Below are positions 44,044 through 52,576 of a stretch of DNA of 61,282 nt, in pieces; positions within the stretch are counted from its first letter, which is position 1, and every line of letters starts with the position of its first letter. The position numbers and the translations under genes are program-made. The notes under the pieces were generated by a model. That model did no database searches and was not told where the DNA came from. It saw only the letters and a program-made list of their open reading frames with translations. The DNA comes from CALGLS01 sp047626155 (GTDB lineage: Bacteria > Bacteroidota > Bacteroidia > Chitinophagales > Saprospiraceae): NCBI GenBank assembly GCA_047626155.1, contig JBLHRR010000017.1, positions 1-61,282 on the forward strand. The letters are read 5' to 3'.

Positions 44044-44541
44044 AAAATTGTTATTTTTGACGTAGAATGACTCTAAAAAAGGCCCTTATAGCTTATTGTT
44101 ATTTTGAAGTACTTACCTGATCTCTTTAATAACGAGTAAAGCCCACATCCTTATTAAATAATTGCACCATTTTTGCAGTTAAAGTGTTGTTAACTTAAGA
44201 CGTAATTTCTAGACTAAGTAACATCAAAAATTTAACTTGTTAGCCTGCAAGCATTTGGCTAAAGCTAAGCGACCGTAGAAAGAGTGCGTGACTGTAATGG
44301 CTAACAAATTATTTTTGTGTAATATTTACCGACAACACCACCGTTATACAGGGGTAGTGGTATGATATCTTCCTTCCAAACCCATTCTTTTGGTCGTTAT
44401 AGATATTAGAACTATTACCCACACATTCAACTCTTTAATATTTAATACTAAAACACTTTGCTGATTGCAAGGTAGAAAATTTCACGCATATCGCTTGCTG
44501 AAAAGACCTCCTGCCATCAACCTTGCTTTATCTTTCATTAA
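44044..44541. other. Long spacer with fold-back and repeat R3
   Basis: About 500 bases between divergent genes. TTGTTAGCC (44237-44245) and GGCTAACAA (44299-44307) form a long-range inverted repeat that encloses repeat R3. A near-consensus TATCTTTC at 44529-44536 precedes the ATG at 44542. No gene seen. Confidence 0.45.
44232..44272. repeat. Dispersed repeat R3, copy 1
   Basis: A 41-base block sharing TTAACTT, CTGCAAGC and AGCTAAG at the same spacing with 49246-49286; about 30 of 41 positions match without gaps. Non-coding in both places. Confidence 0.6.
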
Positions 44542-46638
44542 ATGTCCATCATGGAACAATTGACAAAACATATTTTATTGGTACTCCTACTATGCCTACT
44601 TAATGTCGGTGTTGCTTTCGCACAAAAAACTGAATTTAAAAAAGCTGATGCGCTCTATCGCGTACATAGCTATGCGGAAGCCATTCCTTTGTATGAAAAA
44701 GGCCTAGCGATCAAAAATAGCAAAAGTGCGCGTTCTAAATTAGCCTTTTGCTACAAAACACTCAACCAAATAAAAAAGGCAGAAAAGCTATATGCCCAAC
44801 TCATCACAGAAGAGCGGGTACGACCCGATAACTTTTTCTACTACGGTGAAGTTCTGATGAGCCAAGGGAAGTATCAGGAAGCCAAAACCTGGTTTCTAAA
44901 ATTTCACGAACTCGAACCCGATGAAGAAAAAGGGATGCGCATGGCGGAGTCCTGTGACCAAATCCCTTTCCTTACTCCTATATTTCCAGAAGCCACTGTG
45001 ATGGATTTTCCATACAATACCGATTTTGACGACAGTTCTCCTGTTCTTTATAACAATGAGTTGGTATTTTCTTCCGATCGAAAAACGGGTGTCAAGTTAC
45101 TAAAGCAAAAGTCAGGGGCGACCGGACGTGACTTCATTCGACTTTACTCCAGTAAACTTAACGATCAAAATGAATGGAGTAAACCGAAATCTTTTTCCGG
45201 AAAACTCAACGAGCATAACAAAAATAATGCAAACGCCAGTTTTTTACCTGATGGCAGTGAAGTATACTTTACCAGAAATGGAAATACCAGTAATCGAAAA
45301 AATGCTTTCACCCTGCAATTGCATTCCGCTAAAAAAGAAAAGGGAAAATGGAAAAAGATTGAAGTTGTCTCTGTTTGTAGAAATGCTTATAACTACATGC
45401 ACCCCGCTATTTCACCAGACGGGAAAACATTGTTTTTTATCTCTGACAAACCAGGAGGAAAGGGTGGCACTGATATTTTCTACACGCAAAAAAAAGGAGA
45501 TAAGTGGGGCAAAGCCATTAATATGGATTCGACCATCAACACCTCAGCGCATGAAGGCTTTCCTTTTATGAATACAGACGGTAAACTCTACTTCTGTTCC
45601 AAAGGACATATTGGTTATGGTGGTTTTGATATTTTCGTTACCGAAAAATTAGAAGATGGAAGCTGGTCCAAACCAGTTAATGTTGGTCAACCTATCAATA
45701 GCTCGATGGATGATATCTCCATATTTCTAAACGCAGAAAATACCCGAGGGGCATTTACTTCCTCACGAAAAAAAGGAGATGATGACATCTTTATTTTCGC
45801 CCTCGATGGAAGTATTCCTACTTCTGATGAAGTTGCTCCTAGCATCAACGAGAATACATTGGTTGAAGCACCGGCTATTGAAAAAACATCAGAAGTTGAC
45901 ATCGTAAAGGAAACATCTGAGATAGTTGAAAAGCCTGTTGTCCAAACGCCAGAAGCAAAAGACATCCCTAAAATGGAAACCACGGCTATCGAAAAAATAT
46001 CAGAAGTTGATATCGTTAGTGAAACTGAAGTGATAACAGAAATGCGGAAACCCATAAATGATCCTATTGAAAACGGCCTTCAGAAGGTCGTAGGAGATGA
46101 CGCCTTAGCGGTTAGCGAAATAAGCAGCAGCCCACCCAGTCAACAGCATCAGTCTGGCTCATCCGTTGAAACGACTGAGACCCCAAACGCAGGAATCCAA
46201 CAAAACACTTCCGGAGAAGTTTCAAGAGAGGCAATGAGCCCTAAGTCTTTCCAAAAAGCGGTAAACAAAGGAAAGTATGAAATTGGGATGTATTATATTT
46301 TAGAAAAAATGAATTACTTCCCTGGCGAATATTTACTAGCGCCAAAGATGACTTTACAATTAGAACCCATCGCTAAAATGATGTTGGCGCAGCCAGCCTT
46401 ACAACTAGAAGTTTCGGTACACACCGAAAGCATTGGTTACGATGAAAACAATTTGACGATTTCACAAAAACGGGCAAAAGCCATCAAGAACTACTTGTTG
46501 TATAAAGGAGTAGAGACGAAACGTATAGTCGCTATCGGCATGGGCGAAACGAAACCGCTAAACCATTGTGCAAATGGTGTAGCTTGTGAGGAAGAAGAAC
46601 ATATGGCGAATCAGCGAGTGGAGGTGCGCGTGTGGTAA
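44542..46638 (+). CDS. OmpA family protein with TPR and PD40 propeller (PorE-like)
   Basis: 698 aa. Signal peptide about 1-27 (VGVAFAQ). TPR repeats about 30-140 (KADALYRVHSYAEAIPLYEK). WD40-like PD40 propeller about 160-425 (NELVFSSDRKTGVKLL, HPAISPDGKTLFFISDKPGG, GTDIFY). A low-complexity Glu/Ser/Thr linker about 430-565 in which KTSEVDIV/KISEVDIV recurs. OmpA peptidoglycan-binding domain about 570-698 (ISQKRAKAIKNYLLYKGVET). The order TPR, PD40, OmpA matches PorE and related T9SS-associated envelope proteins, so a role anchoring the secretion system to peptidoglycan is possible. Paralogues with other roles are common. Confidence 0.85.
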   Translation: MSIMEQLTKHILLVLLLCLLNVGVAFAQKTEFKKADALYRVHSYAEAIPLYEKGLAIKNSKSARSKLAFCYKTLNQIKKAEKLYAQLITEERVRPDNFFYYGEVLMSQGKYQEAKTWFLKFHELEPDEEKGMRMAESCDQIPFLTPIFPEATVMDFPYNTDFDDSSPVLYNNELVFSSDRKTGVKLLKQKSGATGRDFIRLYSSKLNDQNEWSKPKSFSGKLNEHNKNNANASFLPDGSEVYFTRNGNTSNRKNAFTLQLHSAKKEKGKWKKIEVVSVCRNAYNYMHPAISPDGKTLFFISDKPGGKGGTDIFYTQKKGDKWGKAINMDSTINTSAHEGFPFMNTDGKLYFCSKGHIGYGGFDIFVTEKLEDGSWSKPVNVGQPINSSMDDISIFLNAENTRGAFTSSRKKGDDDIFIFALDGSIPTSDEVAPSINENTLVEAPAIEKTSEVDIVKETSEIVEKPVVQTPEAKDIPKMETTAIEKISEVDIVSETEVITEMRKPINDPIENGLQKVVGDDALAVSEISSSPPSQQHQSGSSVETTETPNAGIQQNTSGEVSREAMSPKSFQKAVNKGKYEIGMYYILEKMNYFPGEYLLAPKMTLQLEPIAKMMLAQPALQLEVSVHTESIGYDENNLTISQKRAKAIKNYLLYKGVETKRIVAIGMGETKPLNHCANGVACEEEEHMANQRVEVRVW

Positions 46639-46673
46639 ATTGGTTGATTCGTGGAATTTCTAGCGTTCCAAAA

Positions 46674-46739
46674 GAAGGATCTAAAATAAAACTCTCTATA
46701 CGACTTTCAGGTCCTCTGGCGAATTATTTTAGATCCTTC
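46674..46739. terminator. Bidirectional hairpin between convergent genes
   Basis: GAAGGATCTAAAATAA (46674-46689) and TTATTTTAGATCCTTC (46724-46739) form a perfect 16-bp stem with a 34-base loop. It lies between the OmpA-family gene and the ABC permease gene, which point at each other. Confidence 0.75.
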
Positions 46740-46822
46740 CTTAATTCAGCGTTGAGGTAAAGCCTTTTCTCTCTTTCACGTTATAAGAGACCAATTAACC
46801 AATACTCCAATTACCTAATCAA

Positions 46823-48151
46823 CTAATCCCGGTAAAACAACCATTTCCCCAACTCCCGGAAAGTTACTTTTTTTCCATACATCAAAATACCCACTCTGTA
46901 GATTCGTCCGGAAAGCCAGACGAAGAAAATGGAGGACAGTGCAAGTACTGTTATGGATAATATGATTTGCCAAAGTGGTGGATCGAAAGCCAAGCGTGCG
47001 GGCATAACAATAGGGGAAAACAGGGGAAATATAGAAGACCAAACCGCTAAATTGGAATGTGGTGCTTGGACCGCTGCCATCATAATGTAAAGCGCCAAAA
47101 CGACCGGGATGGTAATTGGAATGGTCAGCGCTTGTCCTTCTCCCATATCATCTCCCATGGCTGAACCTACAGCTGCGAAAAGAGAAGCGTAGAGGAAATA
47201 GCCACCCAAGAAGAAGAAGATGAAAAGAGGAATTATCATCAGCCAATTCTGACTGGCGATTTCATTCATTAGCTCATGAACGGTCAAGCCAAGTTCTTCC
47301 ATATCTGGAGGTGGTGCGCCTGAATTCATTTGTTGCAGTTCGTCAGGATTAAATCCAAAAAGCAATTGAACGCCTAGGCCGAGCACTGGAATCAAGATCA
47401 TCCAGATGCCCACCTGTGTCAAACCTACTGCTCCAACTCCAATTATTTTTCCCATCATTAGCTGAAATGGTGTCACGGAAGAAATCATAATTTCTACAAT
47501 TCTATTGGTTTTTTCTTCCATCACAGAACGCATCACCATCATGCCATAAATGAAAACGGTGATGTACATAATGAACCCCATTACACCCCCAATACCGGCA
47601 CCAATGATGCTGGTCATACTGCTCTCGTCTGTTGCGTTTTCACTAATAGGAACGGGATCTAAAACCAAGCCTGACTTAAGGGCATCTAACTTTTTTTGAT
47701 CGATATCCAAGGCCCTGATCTTATATTCCCGGATGCTTTTACCCACCCGCGATTTGATCGCCATATTTATATTCAAACTGATCTGATTGTCGGAATAATA
47801 AAATACCGTGTCTTTATTGTTATAAATATTTTGAATGGCCGGCAAAACCAATACACCATCGTACTTTCCTTCATTGACCAACTCTTTTAAAGCTCCTATT
47901 GATTTACTGGATTTGATAAAATGCAACGAATTATCATCCTCTGACTTGAGGTTTGCTTCTTCCTTCATGATCTGCCCTGGATCTATGAAAACTACCCGGA
48001 GGCTTTCGCCGCTGTCGTAAGCGAAGATTAACCCAACAACCATGAAAAAGAGGGCGAAGGCTATTGGTGTTAAAAGCGTCGCTATGATAAAAGAGCGTTT
48101 TTTTACTCTAGTGAGATATTCTCTTTGTATGATGAGCCAGAGTTTGTTCAT
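46823..48151 (-). CDS. ABC transporter permease (NatB-like, ABC-2 type)
   Basis: 442 aa. One N-terminal TM (SFIIATLLTPIAFALFFMVV), a large extracytoplasmic domain about 45-175, then about five TMs in the second half (MGFIMYITVFIYGMMVMRSV, TQVGIWMILIPVLGLGVQLL, PLFIFFFLGGYFLYASLFAA). This is the ABC-2/NatB layout. It pairs with the ATPase gene 82 bases upstream on the same strand. Family exporters move Na+, drugs or lipids; substrate unknown. Confidence 0.9.
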   Translation of the reverse strand: MNKLWLIIQREYLTRVKKRSFIIATLLTPIAFALFFMVVGLIFAYDSGESLRVVFIDPGQIMKEEANLKSEDDNSLHFIKSSKSIGALKELVNEGKYDGVLVLPAIQNIYNNKDTVFYYSDNQISLNINMAIKSRVGKSIREYKIRALDIDQKKLDALKSGLVLDPVPISENATDESSMTSIIGAGIGGVMGFIMYITVFIYGMMVMRSVMEEKTNRIVEIMISSVTPFQLMMGKIIGVGAVGLTQVGIWMILIPVLGLGVQLLFGFNPDELQQMNSGAPPPDMEELGLTVHELMNEIASQNWLMIIPLFIFFFLGGYFLYASLFAAVGSAMGDDMGEGQALTIPITIPVVLALYIMMAAVQAPHSNLAVWSSIFPLFSPIVMPARLAFDPPLWQIILSITVLALSSIFFVWLSGRIYRVGILMYGKKVTFRELGKWLFYRD

Positions 48152-48233
48152 TTCTTTTGTTTAATATGGTTGTTAGTTCTAGTTTTCAGAAGTGCGAAAA
48201 CCGCGATACCGTTACGTCTTCTCCTTAAGCTTC

Positions 48234-49136
48234 TTATTCATTACTCTCTCCCACCTGTCGGATAAATATTTCATTTAACCCAGGCAATATTTCGTTAAAG
48301 GCATGAATATAAATACCATTATTCAGTAAATAGCGCAACAGATCATTTGAAGAAGCCGTATCTTGTAATTTTACTGTTATATGATTTGGCATTTGATGAA
48401 TGAGTTCACATCTTTCATTAAGTCCTTCTGGCAGTTTCCCATCATAATGAATTCGGAAGAGATTTTCTTTAAATTGATTTTTGATGTCTTTTACCGATCC
48501 TTCGAGTACATTTTTCCCTTGGTTAATCAATACAATGTGTTCACAGATTTCTTCTACCTGCTCCATCCTGTGTGTAGAAAAAACGATGCTGGTTCCGTTT
48601 CTATGGAGCTCGTCTATTTCGTCTTTCATCAAGGAAGTATTGATGGGATCAAGACCTGAAAAAGGTTCGTCGAGAATGAGTAACTTTGGCTTGTGAATAA
48701 CTGTAGAAATGAATTGGATTTTTTGTTGCATTCCTTTTGAAAGCTCTTCTACTCTTTTGCCCCACCAGCTTTCTATCCCGAACTTTTCAAACCAATAATC
48801 AATAGCTGCTTTTGCTTCCTTTTTTGACAAACCTTTGAGCTGAGCTAAATAAAGCAATTGCTCTCCGGTTTTCATTTTTTTATACAAACCTCTTTCTTCC
48901 GGCATATAACCTATCTGGGAAGGATGCCTACCACTTAGTTTTTCACCATCTAAATAAACCGTCCCTGTATCGGCACGTGTAATTGTTGTTATAATTCTAA
49001 TTAGAGAAGTTTTCCCAGCGCCATTAGGTCCCAGCAATCCAAAGATGCACCCTTTTGGGATACTGAAACTAACATCGTTGACTGCAATGTGGTTTTCGTA
49101 AGCTTTAGTTACGTTTTCGAGTTGTAGTATATTCAT
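48234..49136 (-). CDS. ABC transporter ATP-binding protein (NatA-like)
   Basis: 300 aa. Walker A GPNGAGKTSL (about 35-44), signature LSKGMQQKIQ (about 133), Walker B LLILDEPFSGLDP (about 152) and the switch His in VFSTHRMEQVEEI. The C-terminal 80 residues form the accessory domain of the DrrA/NatA type. It energises the permease at 46823-48151. It is the first gene of the pair. Confidence 0.94.
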   Translation of the reverse strand: MNILQLENVTKAYENHIAVNDVSFSIPKGCIFGLLGPNGAGKTSLIRIITTITRADTGTVYLDGEKLSGRHPSQIGYMPEERGLYKKMKTGEQLLYLAQLKGLSKKEAKAAIDYWFEKFGIESWWGKRVEELSKGMQQKIQFISTVIHKPKLLILDEPFSGLDPINTSLMKDEIDELHRNGTSIVFSTHRMEQVEEICEHIVLINQGKNVLEGSVKDIKNQFKENLFRIHYDGKLPEGLNERCELIHQMPNHITVKLQDTASSNDLLRYLLNNGIYIHAFNEILPGLNEIFIRQVGESNE

Positions 49137-49245
49137 TTTTATGGGTGCGTTTATATTCGTAGCGTTTATGACTAGGCATAAACTCTAATCAATGCCCAAT
49201 ATCCGAAAAAAGATTTTAGAAGCTGCTTTAAGGGTCAATAAAAAA

Positions 49246-49286
49246 TTAACTTAGAGCACTGCAAGCTTTTAGTTAGAGCTAAGAGA
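49246..49286. repeat. Dispersed repeat R3, copy 2
   Basis: Matches 44232-44272 (TTAACTT, CTGCAAGC, AGCTAAG at identical spacing). It directly precedes copy 2 of repeat R2, making a composite repeat region in the spacer 49137-49466, which has no gene. Confidence 0.6.
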
Positions 49287-49302
49287 TTGCAAGACCTTTA
49301 TC

Positions 49303-49393
49303 TTTCTCGGCTCCTGCGTCGCTCAAAATATAAAGGCATCTGCCGTTTTGTGTCCCTCGATTCGCTCCTGCGTTGCTCGCTCAGGATGACAGG
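49303..49393. repeat. Dispersed repeat R2, copy 2
   Basis: Same two blocks as 22397-22488: TTTCTCGGCTCCTGCGTCGC and on to AATATAAAG, then CCTCGATTCGCTCCTGCGTT through AGGATGACAGG. 91 bases against 92. Non-coding. Confidence 0.75.
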
Positions 49394-49466
49394 AAAGGTG
49401 GCTTCCTTTTATTTGGACTCTTTTGACTAGCTATACTTAAAATCGTTCTTTTAACATTTATTTGAT

Positions 49467-50426
49467 ATGGACCAACATGAAAATTTTAGCCAACATCCGT
49501 GGTGGATCATCCTTAACCCTGTGGCAGGGAATGGACTGGCCGCTAAAAAAAGACCGGAGATAGAACAACTGTTACAAAAGTATGAATTTGAATATCATTT
49601 AGTAGAAACTACAGCAAAAGAGCAGGCCTATCAATTGGTGGAAGAGGGAATCAAAGCAGGGTATCGCTACATCATGGGCATTGGCGGCGATGGTACCAAC
49701 AATGAAGTTGTTAATGGTATGCTTAAGCAAAAGCTTATTCCTCCTATGGAGTTGATCTACACGCTTATTCCTCTAGGTACTGGAAATGATTGGATCAAAC
49801 AACATCGTATCCCCTCCAATTGGAAGAAGTGGATTCCGAAAATTGCAACGGCTAAAGTCATTTCACACGATGCTGGCTTATTGCAATATAGCCAAAATGG
49901 AAAAACAAAGGAACGCTACTTTGTCAATGTAGCGGGATTGGCTTATGATGCTTTTGTTACGAGTAGGAAGGTAGAAGGTAGTGCCACTTTTTTGCCCCAG
50001 GTTTATTATTTGTGGCAAGTCGTTGCATGTTTGTTTCAATATGATTTGCGCAAAGCCAACATCCGATTTAACAACAAAGTGATTACAAATCGGTTTTATA
50101 CTATTAATATTGGTATTTGTAAATACTCTGGCGGTGGGATGCAACTTGTTCCTCACGCTGATCCGCAATCTGGAGAATTGGCGCTTACTATTGCTGGACC
50201 GGTTTCAAAGGCTGCGATCTTACTGCATGTGCCGCTTATCTTTCTGGGAAAATTACATCGGCATCCTCAGGTAAATATTTATAAAACAAAGGAAATTGAA
50301 ATTACAGCTGTAGGAGATGAGGCGACTTTGGTGGAAGTGGATGGGGAGTTTTTAGGAGAGACTCCTGTGAAGTGTGTTATTGTAGAAAAAGCTTTTAGAA
50401 CGCTTTCTCTTAATCTCCATAATTAA
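49467..50426 (+). CDS. Diacylglycerol kinase family lipid kinase
   Basis: 319 aa. NPVAGNGLA (about 17) and the nucleotide-binding GIGGDGTNNEVVNGM (about 71-85) with PLGTGNDWIKQHRIP (about 107) define the DAGK_cat/YegS-like fold. The C-terminal half is the beta-sandwich (GICKYSGGGMQLVPHADPQS, EVDGEFLGETP). It phosphorylates a lipid, most likely diacylglycerol or a sphingoid/ceramide-type lipid, which are common in Bacteroidota. The substrate is not decidable from sequence. Confidence 0.92.
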   Translation: MDQHENFSQHPWWIILNPVAGNGLAAKKRPEIEQLLQKYEFEYHLVETTAKEQAYQLVEEGIKAGYRYIMGIGGDGTNNEVVNGMLKQKLIPPMELIYTLIPLGTGNDWIKQHRIPSNWKKWIPKIATAKVISHDAGLLQYSQNGKTKERYFVNVAGLAYDAFVTSRKVEGSATFLPQVYYLWQVVACLFQYDLRKANIRFNNKVITNRFYTINIGICKYSGGGMQLVPHADPQSGELALTIAGPVSKAAILLHVPLIFLGKLHRHPQVNIYKTKEIEITAVGDEATLVEVDGEFLGETPVKCVIVEKAFRTLSLNLHN

Positions 50427-50432
50427 CTATGG

Positions 50433-50491
50433 ATTACACTAAAAATAATTTCCCGATTTCTTTGGTCGAAAGTTAATTTTTCGTTGTTACT
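50433..50491. repeat. Dispersed repeat R1, short copy
   Basis: Left end ATTACACTAAAAATAATTTC plus CCGATTTC and right end TTAATTTTTCGTTGTTACT match the ends of 12525-12645; the long fold-back interior is absent here, replaced by a short TTTGGTCGAAAG. It lies just past the lipid kinase stop. Confidence 0.65.
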
Positions 50492-50561
50492 ATGGATATC
50501 TAATCGCTAGCGTCACTTGATTCAAAGGATGAACCAAGTGACGTCAACAATATATATTTTT

Positions 50562-51398
50562 CTAGCATTCTATATCTATCTGACTCTCACCCCAGCAGTG
50601 CCATTTTGTGTCTCCGAATCTTTGCTCATCTTTTACTTGCCCATTTTTAATAGCTTCATTCCACTGTGCTTCCAGGAGGTTTCCATTTGAAGATTTGTAT
50701 ATGTCATAACCTCTGTCGAAATCAGCACCGGATGCATTGTCTACTCTGAATTCGATGTAGTCACCATTGCCAGCGTTGTTGGGAACAATGTTCGTATATT
50801 TAATAGCGGCCTCTCCGCTACCATTATTCTTTTGGTATTCTATTTTCAATAAGGGCTCCGGGCTGTTTGGTTTGTGGTTTAATGCCCAAGTTGCCTGAGC
50901 AGCAGAGGTAATGCCGCTATACCAGTGAACGTCTTGAAAGCCATTTTCTTTGGAGATATACATATCCCATTGCACTTCTTCCATATCTAAAACTTCGCCG
51001 TATAACTTCGCCGTATATATATTGTTGGAATCACCTGTAAAACTGTACTCCCAGAGCCATACACCGTTTCCTTGCGCTACTGCATCGTGATTGAACGCTG
51101 CGAAAAAGGCGGCCTTTGGGATCACTAAATTCAGGTTAACGATTGTATTCCAAATAAAGACATTGGTCGCAGCGTGAAACCAGTTGAAGTGTGTATCTGT
51201 TCTAGGAGCGGCAGTATCTTCGTCGGTTGGTACAAAACCAGTAGTATCCACTTCTTCGTAACCAGTGAATGGCATAATGAATGTTTCTGCCAAGGGTAAA
51301 GCTGGAGCAACACCTTCGTCTACCTCTATTTTTTTTACACAGGACTGAAGCACTAGAAGACTAAAAAACAATACAATTACAATATTTAACTTTTTCAT
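50562..51398 (-). CDS. Hypothetical lipoprotein (278 aa)
   Basis: The lipoprotein signal ends in LLVLQSCVKK (Cys20). The mature part is beta-rich with many aromatic residues (HFNWFHAATNVFIWNTIVNL, WLWEYSFTGDSNNIYTAKLY, HWYSGITSAAQATWALNHKP). The pattern suggests a lipocalin-like or outer-surface beta barrel, but I do not assign a family. It follows the TonB/DUF4249 locus on the same strand after a 260-base gap, so it may or may not belong to it. Confidence 0.7.
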   Translation of the reverse strand: MKKLNIVIVLFFSLLVLQSCVKKIEVDEGVAPALPLAETFIMPFTGYEEVDTTGFVPTDEDTAAPRTDTHFNWFHAATNVFIWNTIVNLNLVIPKAAFFAAFNHDAVAQGNGVWLWEYSFTGDSNNIYTAKLYGEVLDMEEVQWDMYISKENGFQDVHWYSGITSAAQATWALNHKPNSPEPLLKIEYQKNNGSGEAAIKYTNIVPNNAGNGDYIEFRVDNASGADFDRGYDIYKSSNGNLLEAQWNEAIKNGQVKDEQRFGDTKWHCWGESQIDIEC

Positions 51399-51572
51399 GA
51401 CAAATTATTTTTTTTGATTAAAGCAGTAGAAATAATGCGTGTGTTCATTTGCAGTATTTCCTAATTCATTTTGGATCCAATTACGCTTTTAATACACAGA
51501 GATGCGAGGAGACCCTTAGTTGGAATGGAGAATTAATTCAAAAAAATAATGTACCTGTTCCGTGAAATGTTG

Positions 51573-51589
51573 CGACCCTGACAGGGTCG
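51573..51589. repeat. Short palindrome CGACCCTG-A-CAGGGTCG
   Basis: An odd palindrome with perfect 8-bp arms about a single A, in the spacer between two lipoprotein genes. Could be a protein-binding site or part of a repeat. Confidence 0.5.
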
Positions 51590-51658
51590 AGAAGAATGTT
51601 CTTTTTTTTCTAACCTACTGTGACTTCTCTGAGCTCATAAAAAGATTTAAAGCAAGTG

Positions 51659-52474
51659 TTATTCCGCCCAGACGGTATCCACCCGAACTGCGCAGACGCC
51701 AAAATACCCTAGACCTCCATTACTTACATTTGTTGGCAAACTTGAAGAATTTTCATCTAACAATCCGCCTTGCCATTCTACTTCCATTGCTAAAGCTCGT
51801 AAATAGGCTGCAAAGTCTTCGTTCAATCCATATTTTTTTACGATGACTCGGCTGCCTTCCGGAAAGTAAACGGGCATTGGATCCGACTTGAAAATACCAT
51901 TGGCATCGATGCTTTCAAATACGTAAAATATTTGTTGAGCCCGACTAGACTCATCGCCTGTCAATGCGGACCAATCTATGTTGTATTCGTAGATGGCTTG
52001 TTGGGTGGCGGAAAAAACGCTGGGCGGATTGGCTAGTTTCATACTGTCAGATTCGTTGACGCGATTGAACCTAAGCTGGGGGATTGGAGAGACAAAGACC
52101 ATTTGATTTTGGGCGATGTAGGTTTCTTCATTCCAATTAATAGTAAGGGTATATAAACGGCCAGGAAGGGCTACGCTTTGTTGTAGGCTTTCATACAAAC
52201 CGGGTTCTTCAGTGGAGGCAAGGAAGGTGAAATCGTCTTGGCCATTATTGATGGATACGACGGCATCGGTAATGGGTATAGACGTTCCATTTAGGTCATT
52301 CCGGGAAAGGGAGAGGCGAACTGCTTGTTTTTTTTGTTCGGTGGTGAGAATGGATTCTACTACTAGCTTTCCATTGGTTCCTGACTGGAAGTCCCAGTTG
52401 GTTTCTTCTACACCACAGTTTTGCAGAAGTAATGTTATTGATAATAAGAATAGATTGAATATTGTTTTTTTCAT
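51659..52474 (-). CDS. DUF4249 family lipoprotein
   Basis: 271 aa. Signal ends in LLLQNCGVEE (Cys20). The mature start (NGKLVVESILTTEQKKQAVR, LSLSRNDLNGTSIPITDAVV, SINNGQDDF) is the beta-sandwich of DUF4249, a Bacteroidota family almost always next to a TonB-dependent receptor, as here (102 bases downstream of it). It probably is the surface-exposed partner of that receptor. The ligand is unknown. Confidence 0.85.
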   Translation of the reverse strand: MKKTIFNLFLLSITLLLQNCGVEETNWDFQSGTNGKLVVESILTTEQKKQAVRLSLSRNDLNGTSIPITDAVVSINNGQDDFTFLASTEEPGLYESLQQSVALPGRLYTLTINWNEETYIAQNQMVFVSPIPQLRFNRVNESDSMKLANPPSVFSATQQAIYEYNIDWSALTGDESSRAQQIFYVFESIDANGIFKSDPMPVYFPEGSRVIVKKYGLNEDFAAYLRALAMEVEWQGGLLDENSSSLPTNVSNGGLGYFGVCAVRVDTVWAE

Positions 52475-52576
52475 TTTCTATTATTTCTGGGTACTAAGTT
52501 ATTCCATTTGGTAAAATAGACTAGAAGCATAGGGTTTACTAAACTTTCTCCTATTGTATGCGGAAGTTTAGTAAAC

